Assembly (NCBI RefSeq): GCF_016900875.1
Contig: NZ_JAFEUM010000002.1
Coordinates: 620,001-684,000 of the forward strand
Direction: 5' to 3'
From: Vibrio ulleungensis
GTDB lineage: Bacteria; Pseudomonadota; Gammaproteobacteria; Enterobacterales; Vibrionaceae
DNA length: 64,000 nt
Positions 1 through 7,422 of this stretch are shown here, in pieces. The position numbers were made by a program, and so were the translations under genes. The notes beneath the pieces are model-generated. The model had not been told where the DNA came from, made no database searches, and saw nothing but the letters and a program-made list of their open reading frames with translations. The first letter of the stretch is position 1; each line of letters begins with the position of its first letter.

Positions 1-62
1 GTCCTAGTAACAAACCCAATAGGATGGCATAGAGGCCGACACAACAAGTTAGGAGTAAAGAT

Positions 63-437
63 GTGGCGATACGTTATCAGCACCTTGTTTTTTTGATAAT
101 TGTACTCGGTGGTGGCGCGTCTTTACTTAAGAGCAGCGGGCTCATTGCTTTGCAGTTTGGCGAGTTTGAACGTAACGTAGGCGGCGCCTCTGTGCTGCAT
201 TGCGCCGTGGCCCTGTTATTAGGTTTTTCCACAGCAGGTTGGGTATCGCAACGTACGAACGAGACACTAAAGTTAACCATGCTAGCGCTTCCTTTTGTAT
301 TAGTAACGCTGGATGAGAGCTCACAAGCTCTGATTGCAACCCGTCAATTCTCATGGCTAGATCTGACACTTAACATTACGTGTTTGATTATTGGCATTGG
401 GTGTTATCGGCTGTTGAAAGTCAAGCAAGGTGAATAG
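63..437 (+). CDS. VanZ-like small membrane protein
   Basis: A 124-residue protein with about four hydrophobic segments (near residues 8-26, 44-62, 68-84 and 100-116). The second half carries the VanZ-like signature: D-E-S-S-Q at 84-88, Arg94, then an Asp/Asn pair at 100-104. VanZ-family proteins are small integral membrane proteins of unclear function, and in marine bacteria they often lie in surface polysaccharide loci. The start is GTG, preceded by an AGGAG at 51-55 with 7-nt spacing. It lies upstream of a tyrosine phosphatase and a secreted glucanase on the same strand, which suggests an exopolysaccharide context. The family call is fairly safe; the role is unknown. Confidence 0.7.
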   Translation: MAIRYQHLVFLIIVLGGGASLLKSSGLIALQFGEFERNVGGASVLHCAVALLLGFSTAGWVSQRTNETLKLTMLALPFVLVTLDESSQALIATRQFSWLDLTLNITCLIIGIGCYRLLKVKQGE

Positions 438-627
438 TTCGTGCGAGTATAATATTGTCGTCTTCTGTGCAAATAACTCGTTATTTACTCACCGCATTAT
501 GAGTACCTAAATAGAACAGGGTTACCTGCAGGCTAGTACGTTCTGTGTGGCGTTTACAACGACTCACCCGAAAGTCATCAGCGCTCAAATTTAATAAGCA
601 CCACCAACACTCGGTAAAGTTTCGTAT

Positions 628-1077
628 ATGTTTGAATCCATATTATTGGTATGCACCGCAAATGTATGCCGCTCCCCTCTTGCTGAAGCACTGTTCAAAC
701 AGCACCTTCCAGCTAAACATATTGCTTCTGCCGGTATTAAAGTGGATGCCTTAGGCTATGGAGGCCGTCCTGCCGATGTCGGAGCAATAGACATCGCCAA
801 ACAGTTTTCACTTAACCTAGAGCAGCACGGAGCGCAGCAGTTGACCGCTGAGCTTGCCGAACAGTTTGACCTCATATTGGTGATGAACCCAACCCACCAA
901 CAACAAGTTCTGGAGACTGCGCCAACTTTAGGTGCCAAAACTCTGTTGGTCGGACAATGGATTGGATTAAGCGCCATTGATGACCCATTTAATCAAGATA
1001 CCGTGGCGTTTGAACGGTGTTACCACGACTTACATCGTGCCACTCTATCTTGGAAAGATAAGCTAAAAACCAGTTAG
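628..1077 (+). CDS. Low-molecular-weight protein tyrosine phosphatase (Wzb/VpsU type)
   Basis: The 149-residue length is typical of the family. The N-terminus carries the phosphate-binding loop C-x5-R-S with Cys9 as nucleophile and Arg15. The general-acid Asp lies in the D-D-P stretch at 118-120. Enzymes of this family in polysaccharide loci dephosphorylate the tyrosine autokinase (Wzc type) that controls polymer export, and VpsU of Vibrio cholerae is such a protein. No kinase gene lies inside the window, so it should be to the left if the pairing holds. The 190-base gap upstream shows no convincing promoter beyond a TATAAT at 448-453. The ribosome binding site is weak. It is followed after 57 bases by a GH5 glucanase gene, probably in the same transcript. 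Confidence 0.85.
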   Translation: MFESILLVCTANVCRSPLAEALFKQHLPAKHIASAGIKVDALGYGGRPADVGAIDIAKQFSLNLEQHGAQQLTAELAEQFDLILVMNPTHQQQVLETAPTLGAKTLLVGQWIGLSAIDDPFNQDTVAFERCYHDLHRATLSWKDKLKTS

Positions 1078-1134
1078 TTGAGCTGTCCAATTTTAAATAG
1101 ACAGCCGCAGTACTAGCGCTATTAGGAGTTACCC

Positions 1135-2196
1135 ATGAAACGCATTCATGTTACTGCCTGTATTGCACTATCACTTAGTATTACCCTCCCTGCCACTGGA
1201 TTTTCATCAACCAAAGGGCTCGCCACTAAGGCGGTTACCCCGGTAAACAAAAATGGAACCTATTATGGCGTCAATTTAGCGGGCCCTGGATTTGGCAACA
1301 ATAAGCTTCCGGGAAGATATGGATACAACTACATCTACCCAAAGACCAGTGAGATGGACTATTTCATTGAAAAAGGGATGAATGTCTTCCGGCTAACGTT
1401 CCGATGGGAACGGATCCAGCACAGTTTGAAATCAGACTTAGACCAAGCAGAACTGCAACGTTTGACAGCAGCTGTTGACTACGCCACTACCAATGGTACT
1501 AGCGTTATTCTCGACATTCACAATTACGCTCGTTATCACGGGCAAGTTGTTGGCGGAGACTCTGTATCTTTTGACGACCTCGCAGATGTGTGGCGAAAAC
1601 TTGCTTCACATTTCAAACATAACCCTGCGGTCATCATAGGGTTGATGAACGAACCCCATGGAATGCCGACAGAACAGTGGAGAGACGCGGCAAATGTTGC
1701 AATTGCCGCTATTCGTGATGCAGGATCCGAGCACTTAATTTTGGTTCCGGGCAATGGGTACAGCGGTGGGCACTCTTGGTACAGTGATTGGTACGGTACA
1801 CCTAACGCTACCGTTATGGCTACCATCGTCGATCCAGCAGACAACATTGCCTTTGAAATACATCAATACTTCGACTCAAACTCGTCAGGCACATCCTTTG
1901 ATTGTGTCGATACTGAAGTTGGCAGCCGCCGCTTGGCTAAAGTAACCCAATGGATGCGAGACCATGGACAACGTGCCTTTCTAGGTGAGTTTGGTGCTGC
2001 CGATAACCCAACTTGTATGGCTGCATTGGACAATACTCTCGCATACATTGACGCCAATCAAGACGTTTGGCTAGGATGGACTTGGTGGGCTGCCGGGGCT
2101 TGGTGGGGAAGCTATCCTTTTTCAATCTCACCAAAATCAGGACAAGATAAGCCACAGATGGCTGTGTTGGAGCAATATACCCAACAGCTTAACTAG
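1135..2196 (+). CDS. Secreted GH5 endoglucanase (cellulase)
   Basis: A 353-residue protein beginning with a signal peptide (basic start, hydrophobic residues about 8-22). The rest is one glycoside hydrolase family 5 barrel without an added carbohydrate-binding module. The acid/base Glu173 lies in N-E-P (172-174) and the nucleophile Glu285 in L-G-E-F-G. His128 and His243 fall where substrate-site histidines are usual. The family cleaves beta-1,4-glucans, and this sequence resembles the GH5 subfamily 5 endoglucanases. AGGAG at 1122-1126 supports the ATG start. It lies between a polysaccharide-type phosphatase and, convergent, a glucose-1-phosphate transferase. By analogy with BcsZ it may trim a self-made glucan rather than digest plant cellulose; that is inference. 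Confidence 0.85.
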   Translation: MKRIHVTACIALSLSITLPATGFSSTKGLATKAVTPVNKNGTYYGVNLAGPGFGNNKLPGRYGYNYIYPKTSEMDYFIEKGMNVFRLTFRWERIQHSLKSDLDQAELQRLTAAVDYATTNGTSVILDIHNYARYHGQVVGGDSVSFDDLADVWRKLASHFKHNPAVIIGLMNEPHGMPTEQWRDAANVAIAAIRDAGSEHLILVPGNGYSGGHSWYSDWYGTPNATVMATIVDPADNIAFEIHQYFDSNSSGTSFDCVDTEVGSRRLAKVTQWMRDHGQRAFLGEFGAADNPTCMAALDNTLAYIDANQDVWLGWTWWAAGAWWGSYPFSISPKSGQDKPQMAVLEQYTQQLN

Positions 2197-2316
2197 TTTT
2201 TGGGTTAATACTGAATGAACAAGATCTTGAATAGTTCGGTACACAAATACAATGCGATAAACACTTCATCAACCCCGCTTTCTAACTATCTGCAACCGTA
2301 AATATCAAAGTCAACA

Positions 2317-2341
2317 TAGCGCTACATACAATGTAGCGCTA
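2317..2341. terminator. Hairpin between convergent genes, probable terminator
   Basis: A perfect 11-bp inverted repeat with a 3-nt loop (TAGCGCTACAT / ATGTAGCGCTA) sits between the converging GH5 and glucosyltransferase genes. Neither side has a clean T-run, so it is either a weak bidirectional terminator or a transcript-end stabiliser. Confidence 0.5.
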
Positions 2342-2359
2342 AACAAATATCAGAACACC

Positions 2360-3751
2360 TCAGTAAGCCGTCTTACCCACAAATCCTTTAAATACCGTCA
2401 TAAAGATTATCTTTAGATCCAGCCAGGTTGACCAAGAATCGATGTAGCGAAGATCATACTCCACACGCTTTTCCATTTTTTCTAACGTGTCAGTTTCGCC
2501 ACGGTAGCCGCTCACTTGCGCTAGTCCAGTAATTCCAGGTTTTACTTTGTGGCGAAGCATATACCTATCCACAATCACTCGATATTGCTCGTTGTGCACC
2601 ACGGCATGGGGCCTTGGTCCGACAATGGACATTCTGCCTTGCAATACATTGATAAACTGAGGAAGCTCATCCAAAGAGGTACGGCGAATAAACGCACCAA
2701 ATGGGGTCACTCTAGCGTCATTCTTGGTTGCCTGTTTCACTTCATTGCCATTCTCCATGGTGGTCATAGAACGAAACTTCCAAACTGAAATTTGTCGACC
2801 ATCCAACCCATAACGCTTCTGCTTGAAGATTACAGGCCCGGCAGACGTGAGTTTCACACCCAGTGCAACAGCGACTAACACCGGACTGATCAACACCAAT
2901 ATCAGGCTCGATAAGATGATGTCTTGTAAGCGTTTTAACCACACCGTGCCGCCATAAAATGGGGTATCGTGGACACTTAATGTCGGTACATTACCAATCA
3001 CATTAATGCGTGATTGGATCAGATTGAATACAAAGAAGTCAGGCACGACGTAGGTATTGGCGGTCGTATCAGAAAACTCTTTTAAGTAATGAGCGATGCG
3101 CGATTGCGCGCTCATTGGCATGGCGATATAAACGTGATCGACATGGTTGCCACGGACATACTCTAAGGCCTCATCGGCATTGCCTTCTAACGTTGCATTC
3201 ATCTGTTGCTGGTCCAACCGGTCTGGTTGGCGATCGTCATAGAAACCCACGAGATCGATGCCTAACTGATGATTGTCTCGCAGCTCTTGCGCTAGCTGCA
3301 AGCCATTTTCAGTAACTCCAATAATGACGGCGGTTCTGCGGTTGTACCCCATATCTCGCGCTTTTTCTTTGGCCAACATGATGATGAGTCGCCAAAAAAC
3401 CAAGCAGATAGGGGTAAATATAAACCACACTTTAAGCAGTGCATTAGAATAGGTAAGATCAAAACTAATAGCGTAATTAACCAGTAAGATAGCTGCGAAC
3501 ATCATGACCCAACTGCACAATAGAGTCATTATTTGCTCGCTCATCTTGGACGTTCGCCATGAACGATATAACCCAACACTTTCACTCGTAAGTAAAAAAA
3601 GCACCACTGAATAAGTCGCTATAACAATATAAGCGTTCGTTAATTCAACATATTGGGCTTTAGCACATATATAGAGTGATAAGAGAATAATTACGCAATC
3701 TGCTGCGCGATAAAGAAAACTAAATTCGGTGCTGTTGGTTTTAATTTCCAT
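2360..3751 (-). CDS. Undecaprenyl-phosphate glucose-1-phosphate transferase (WcaJ/VpsL type)
   Basis: A 463-residue polyprenyl glycosylphosphotransferase. The N-terminal half has about four membrane helices (residues 10-110) and then a CoA-binding-like region. Another helix precedes the C-terminal sugar transferase domain, which has K-R-L-Q-D, W-K-F-R-S-M, R-R-T-S-L-D-E-L-P-Q and V-G-P-R-P as conserved landmarks. Enzymes of this type start exopolysaccharide repeat units by moving glucose-1-phosphate from UDP-glucose to undecaprenyl phosphate at the inner membrane. Length and layout match VpsL of V. cholerae and WcaJ of E. coli. An AGGTGGAG stretch supports the ATG start. The sugar specificity is inferred from family resemblance only. 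Confidence 0.85.
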   Translation of the reverse strand: MEIKTNSTEFSFLYRAADCVIILLSLYICAKAQYVELTNAYIVIATYSVVLFLLTSESVGLYRSWRTSKMSEQIMTLLCSWVMMFAAILLVNYAISFDLTYSNALLKVWFIFTPICLVFWRLIIMLAKEKARDMGYNRRTAVIIGVTENGLQLAQELRDNHQLGIDLVGFYDDRQPDRLDQQQMNATLEGNADEALEYVRGNHVDHVYIAMPMSAQSRIAHYLKEFSDTTANTYVVPDFFVFNLIQSRINVIGNVPTLSVHDTPFYGGTVWLKRLQDIILSSLILVLISPVLVAVALGVKLTSAGPVIFKQKRYGLDGRQISVWKFRSMTTMENGNEVKQATKNDARVTPFGAFIRRTSLDELPQFINVLQGRMSIVGPRPHAVVHNEQYRVIVDRYMLRHKVKPGITGLAQVSGYRGETDTLEKMEKRVEYDLRYIDSWSTWLDLKIIFMTVFKGFVGKTAY

Positions 3752-4101
3752 GTTAAACGCTCCACCTAGTGATTAATTACTGAGTGAAAAACATCATCTG
3801 TAGTGAAAATACAAATCTATACATCTTAGCTAGGTTATTCACTAAAAGCTCAGCGATGTTTAACCGAACGAGGAGCTATTACACTTTCCTTCGCTCAAGT
3901 ATATATTCAGCAATTAATACGCCAGATCGAGCATCAAGCTGGGCAGCCTAATTATTAACTGTTGAAATAACTAAGAGTTTTTATACGCAACGAAGCACAT
4001 AGTTAGTTTGGAAAGAGTCGTGAGAGGTCTATTGCACGCACTGTTTGGATCGCTTATCACTGTTGTGGTGCAGCTCAATGTCTTGCGTGGTTAGCTCGAT
4101 A
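3752..4101. other. Intergenic region upstream of the glycosyltransferase
   Basis: These 350 bases contain no convincing gene. AGTGAAAA occurs at 3783-3790 and 3802-3809, with an inverted TTCACT at 3838-3843, which could be operator half-sites for the glycosyltransferase gene. I see no ops/JUMPstart element and no clear terminator for mlaA. Confidence 0.4.
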
Positions 4102-4878
4102 TTACAAATCATCTAGGTAAGCATCGAGATCATCTTCTTCTTGCTGATCAACTGGAATGTCTTGCGTGATGTCTGCACGGTAGTCTCGACGCTGCAGGTA
4201 AACATCCCGTGTAAGTGCATAAGGATCGGGCGAGTTTTCGAGTAACGCTTCTTGTTCAACCAAGTCGATTCGGGTCTCTACCCCTTCTAATAGCCATTTA
4301 CCAAAACTGGCCCAAAAATTAAGATAAGACAATGGTGGGTATAAATTATCGGCATAGTCAGTCACTTCTCGGGTTGTTAACGGGCCGTAGGCAGGGATCA
4401 TTAAATACCATCCATTACCCACACCATAGTGTCCGATAGCATCACTAAATACCCTCTCCTCCTCTTTAACTAAACCACCTCTGCTCGCAACGTCCATTAA
4501 GCCAGCTACACCAAATGTAGTGTTCACCCAAAAGCGATTTAAATGAAGTAGGGCAAGATCCCCATTTCCCATGATTAAGTTATTAACCACACTGGCAGGC
4601 TCATCGAGATTGGCGAGAAAATTGGACACCCCCGAGCGCGCGAAACTAGGCATGACATACCCATAAGTCAGCGAAACAGGGCGAACCAGATAAGGATCTA
4701 GGAAATCGTAGTTAAACGCCCACATTGCGCGATTAAACGGCTCCAACGGGTCATTGGGGTGAGGTTCACCGTCTACGCTGCTTGTGGACGCACACCCAGA
4801 AATAAGCAGCAACAGTAATACGCACACTAAACGTAATTTAGAGTGCGTATGGTGCGCAAATTTGCTCAGTGTCGCCAT
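4102..4878 (-). CDS. mlaA: MlaA/VacJ outer membrane lipoprotein
   Basis: A 258-residue lipoprotein. A long hydrophobic stretch ends in the lipobox L-L-I-S-G-C with Cys29 as lipidation site. The body carries the VacJ features: D-P-L-E-P-F-N-R near the start, then N-N-L-I, W-V-N-T-T-F-G-V-A-G-L and I-P-A-Y-G-P. MlaA extracts mislocalised phospholipids from the outer leaflet of the outer membrane and passes them to the Mla retrograde pathway with porins. I chose the ATG at 4878 because AAGGA lies 9 nt upstream; a TTG nine bases further out touches that site directly. The C-terminus is strongly acidic. In Vibrio this gene is often found near ccm and flagellar genes, which agrees with its place here. 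Confidence 0.92.
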   Translation of the reverse strand: MATLSKFAHHTHSKLRLVCVLLLLLISGCASTSSVDGEPHPNDPLEPFNRAMWAFNYDFLDPYLVRPVSLTYGYVMPSFARSGVSNFLANLDEPASVVNNLIMGNGDLALLHLNRFWVNTTFGVAGLMDVASRGGLVKEEERVFSDAIGHYGVGNGWYLMIPAYGPLTTREVTDYADNLYPPLSYLNFWASFGKWLLEGVETRIDLVEQEALLENSPDPYALTRDVYLQRRDYRADITQDIPVDQQEEDDLDAYLDDL

Positions 4879-4941
4879 AACCGTCAATCCTTAACGAGTT
4901 GTTGTGAGGCTGTTTTGATACTAACCAAAGCAAAAACCTGA

Positions 4942-5100
4942 TCATTCTTGCTCGTTAAAACAACTGATTACGGCGTTAAAGATTTTGTAGGTAGAACAAA
5001 TACCTACGGCCATCCTTATCTTGTTCTCAGCGATTTATCCGTCGCATTTTTCTGGCCAGTTAACTACTTCAATTGGTACAAGCATACTAAAAAAGGCTGA
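4942..5100 (+). other. Unassigned 52-codon open frame with internal hairpin; possible conserved element or gene remnant
   Basis: On the plus strand a frame opens after a TGA at 4939-4941 and runs 52 codons to a TGA at 5098-5100, inside the ccmI-side terminator hairpin. It encodes an aromatic-rich peptide with segments such as T-D-Y-G-V-K-D-F and A-F-F-W-P-V-N-Y-F-N-W-Y. There is no ATG and no good ribosome site, only a TTG at 4948. The DNA also holds a 7-bp inverted repeat, GTAGGTA/TACCTAC, at about 4988-5008. It could be the tail of a degraded gene, a non-coding element or a chance frame. I do not recognise a function. Confidence 0.3.
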
Positions 5101-5116
5101 CAAGTGTCAGCCTTTT
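5091..5116. terminator. Bidirectional intrinsic terminator after ccmI
   Basis: A 12-bp stem (AAAAGGCTGACA / TGTCAGCCTTTT) with a 2-nt loop; read on the minus strand it is followed by six T. It closes the ccm operon and would also stop plus-strand transcripts. Confidence 0.85.
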
Positions 5117-5137
5117 GTGTTCGCCAATTTCTCAACA

Positions 5138-6346
5138 TTAATACTGGTTAGAAATGACCAAATTAACAGGGTCGCCTTTCTGAGTGACGGCGCTTTCACC
5201 GTACCAATCACCCTCTCGTGTTCCTACGTTACCATCACTGTCAATGCGCGCTCTTACAATAAAGGCATCCAGATCGGAAAGGTTCTGACCTTGCATCATA
5301 CTATTACCATCATCCAGCACTAACGTTCGTGGGAACGCGCCAACGCTATACCTTGCCGCTGCAACAGGCATTGGCGAGCCATCGGCTCTATGAACAGAGA
5401 CAACCAGCACACCGTTAGGGTTAACAGGCACGTCATCTGCGACACGGATTTCAACTGCCACCATATCGGCCATGGACTCTCCCATGTTAGCGCGAGCTTT
5501 GCGAATACTGCTTTCCAGCATTGGGTAACGGCTGTCTTCTGGACCAATCATCTGTTGCATCATTGTCCAGTACTTCACCGCACCCGCGAAATCTTGCTTT
5601 TCAAATGCATTAAACGCTAACAAAGAGATCACTCGCAAATCCACATATTCCTGCTGAGCAAGCCCAATTAATAGGCCTTCAGCGATTTCCGTGTCGGTAG
5701 CATCACCAGACAACATCAACGCTTGTGCGTAGCCTAATTGGATGTCTTCGTCATCGGGACTTAAGCGGTAGGCACGCTTCATCGCACCAATGGCGGTATC
5801 AATATCGCGATCCGCTAGACCTATGCGACCTAACAGCAACCAACCTTGTTGATCTTGTGGCGTATGATGTAAGCGAGTACGTAACGCCAAAATCAAATCT
5901 CTCATTTCACTGTCTGTCAATGGCTCAGCATCTTGAGACATCAATCGTTGGCTTAGTTGAGGCAGTTGATTTGCCACCTCTTGCCATTGATTGACTTTGT
6001 CCAAAGCACCATAGCGCTGATAGCAAAACAGTGACACGAAGATCAGCAATGCTAGAGACACGACGATCACAATAGGTGACACTTTCTGAGTCGAGCCATA
6101 CTGTTCACTTGCAGGGACATCGTCTAGCAGCGCTAATTTGAGGTCGGTTTCGAGTTCTGCTTTGTCTTGAACAATGCCTTCTACCGATTCAACTTCAAGC
6201 TCTGCTAAGCGGTCCTTATAAATCGCCTTATTGAGTTCATCACGCAATTGCTCGTCAGTGTTATCTCTGCTGCGAAGCAAGGGAGTGACCACAAACAGAG
6301 CACTTACAACTAATAAGGCCCCTGCGGCTAACCAAAATTCAACCAT
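5138..6346 (-). CDS. ccmI: Cytochrome c maturation protein CcmI
   Basis: A 402-residue inner membrane protein with a helix at about residues 4-22, a cytoplasmic loop, a second helix near 93-112 and a large periplasmic part containing TPR-like repeats (about 150-290). The C-terminal domain follows. CcmI chaperones apocytochrome c to the CcmF/CcmH haem ligase. It is a separate gene here, whereas in E. coli the equivalent is fused to the C-terminus of CcmH. It begins just after the ccmH stop and is the last gene of the ccm operon, closed by the terminator at 5091-5116. Confidence 0.92.
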   Translation of the reverse strand: MVEFWLAAGALLVVSALFVVTPLLRSRDNTDEQLRDELNKAIYKDRLAELEVESVEGIVQDKAELETDLKLALLDDVPASEQYGSTQKVSPIVIVVSLALLIFVSLFCYQRYGALDKVNQWQEVANQLPQLSQRLMSQDAEPLTDSEMRDLILALRTRLHHTPQDQQGWLLLGRIGLADRDIDTAIGAMKRAYRLSPDDEDIQLGYAQALMLSGDATDTEIAEGLLIGLAQQEYVDLRVISLLAFNAFEKQDFAGAVKYWTMMQQMIGPEDSRYPMLESSIRKARANMGESMADMVAVEIRVADDVPVNPNGVLVVSVHRADGSPMPVAAARYSVGAFPRTLVLDDGNSMMQGQNLSDLDAFIVRARIDSDGNVGTREGDWYGESAVTQKGDPVNLVISNQY

Positions 6347-6348
6347 GG

Positions 6349-6867
6349 TTACTTCTCTCCCTCTTCTTCGAGTAACTGTTTAAGACGTTCTTTTTCATCG
6401 TGAGAAAGATCATTATTTGACTCTACTATAGGGCGTTTACGGCTTCGCAGAACCATTAAACCTACGCCGCCAACAACGATAAAGAATGGTCCTAGCCATA
6501 AAATTGCGGTGGCAAAGGTAAACGGCGGTTTGTACGTTACAAAGTTGCCATAGCGCGCAACCATATAATCGACGATTTCGCCCTTAGATTTTCCTTCAGA
6601 GGTCATTTCGTAGACTTTCTGACGCAAATCTTGAGCAAGCGGTGCGTTAGAATCAGCAATAGTATTGTTCTGGCATTTAGGACAACGTAACGTGTTGCCA
6701 AGCTCTTTAAACTGTTCTTCTTGTTCTGGTGTCTCGAACTCATACACTTCGATAGCCGCCGTTGCAATTGCCGACACAGTGAGTGTCGATAAAGCGGCCA
6801 ACAAAATAAATAGACTCTTAACAAACATCCCGCGACTAGACAGAGACTTGCTGGTTAAACATTTCAT
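6349..6867 (-). CDS. ccmH: CcmH thiol-disulfide component of cytochrome c maturation
   Basis: A 172-residue membrane-anchored periplasmic protein with a signal sequence (hydrophobic to about residue 38), the redox motif L-R-C-P-K-C with Cys62 and Cys65, and a C-terminal helix near 118-138. It keeps apocytochrome cysteines reduced for haem attachment with CcmG and CcmF. The ATG directly follows the ccmG stop codon. A second ATG at residue 14, giving a tidier signal peptide, is possible. The short form without the CcmI-like tail agrees with the separate ccmI gene downstream. Confidence 0.93.
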   Translation of the reverse strand: MKCLTSKSLSSRGMFVKSLFILLAALSTLTVSAIATAAIEVYEFETPEQEEQFKELGNTLRCPKCQNNTIADSNAPLAQDLRQKVYEMTSEGKSKGEIVDYMVARYGNFVTYKPPFTFATAILWLGPFFIVVGGVGLMVLRSRKRPIVESNNDLSHDEKERLKQLLEEEGEK

Positions 6868-7422
6868 CTACTGCTTCGCCTCCGCAAGTAATTGGTTGTA
6901 CAGTGGCTCTAAAGTGCTTGCCCAGTTGTTTGGGTTTACATCGCCGACATGGCGGTATTGCACCACACCATTCGCATCGATAATGAAGGTTTCCGGCGCA
7001 CCGTAGACCCCAAGATCAAGGCCTAACATACCATCTCCATCAAATAGACTGATGAGATAAGGGTTACCTAGGTCATTAAGCCAACCGACTGCTTTATTGC
7101 GTTCGTCTTTATAGTTGAGCCCAATGATCTTAACGCCTTGAGACGCTAACTGGTTAAGGTATTGGTGTTCTGCATAACACGTTGGGCACCAAGTCGCCCA
7201 TACGTTAAGCAGCAAAGGTTCACCAACAAAGATGTCTCTGTCGTAACGCTTAGTTGGGTCGACGAGATCCTCTAGACGAAACTCCGGTACCGGATGACCA
7301 ATGAGAACTGACTCGAGCTTGGTAGGATCGTCACCTTGAGCATTGCGGTTAAGCGCAATCAGCGCCACAACCGCAAACACCATAAACAGGCCAAGAGGGA
7401 TAAAAAGTAACTTACGATTCAT
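6868..7422 (-). CDS. ccmG: CcmG/DsbE periplasmic thioredoxin
   Basis: A 184-residue thioredoxin-fold protein anchored by an N-terminal helix (residues 4-24). The active site is W-C-P-T-C with Cys79 and Cys82. A G-A-P-E-T-F-I-I-D segment near 138-146 includes the cis-proline region, and the acidic surface typical of CcmG is also present. It reduces CcmH or the apocytochrome thiols with electrons from DsbD. It sits directly after ccmF, whose stop codon abuts its ATG, so translation is probably coupled. Confidence 0.93.
   Translation of the reverse strand: MNRKLLFIPLGLFMVFAVVALIALNRNAQGDDPTKLESVLIGHPVPEFRLEDLVDPTKRYDRDIFVGEPLLLNVWATWCPTCYAEHQYLNQLASQGVKIIGLNYKDERNKAVGWLNDLGNPYLISLFDGDGMLGLDLGVYGAPETFIIDANGVVQYRHVGDVNPNNWASTLEPLYNQLLAEAKQ

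Noticed and set aside
1-96. An open frame at the left edge that overlaps the VanZ-like gene
   Set aside because: It is only 31 codons, cut by the window edge, with no recognisable features; another frame also closes at 32, so the upstream gene end cannot be decided.
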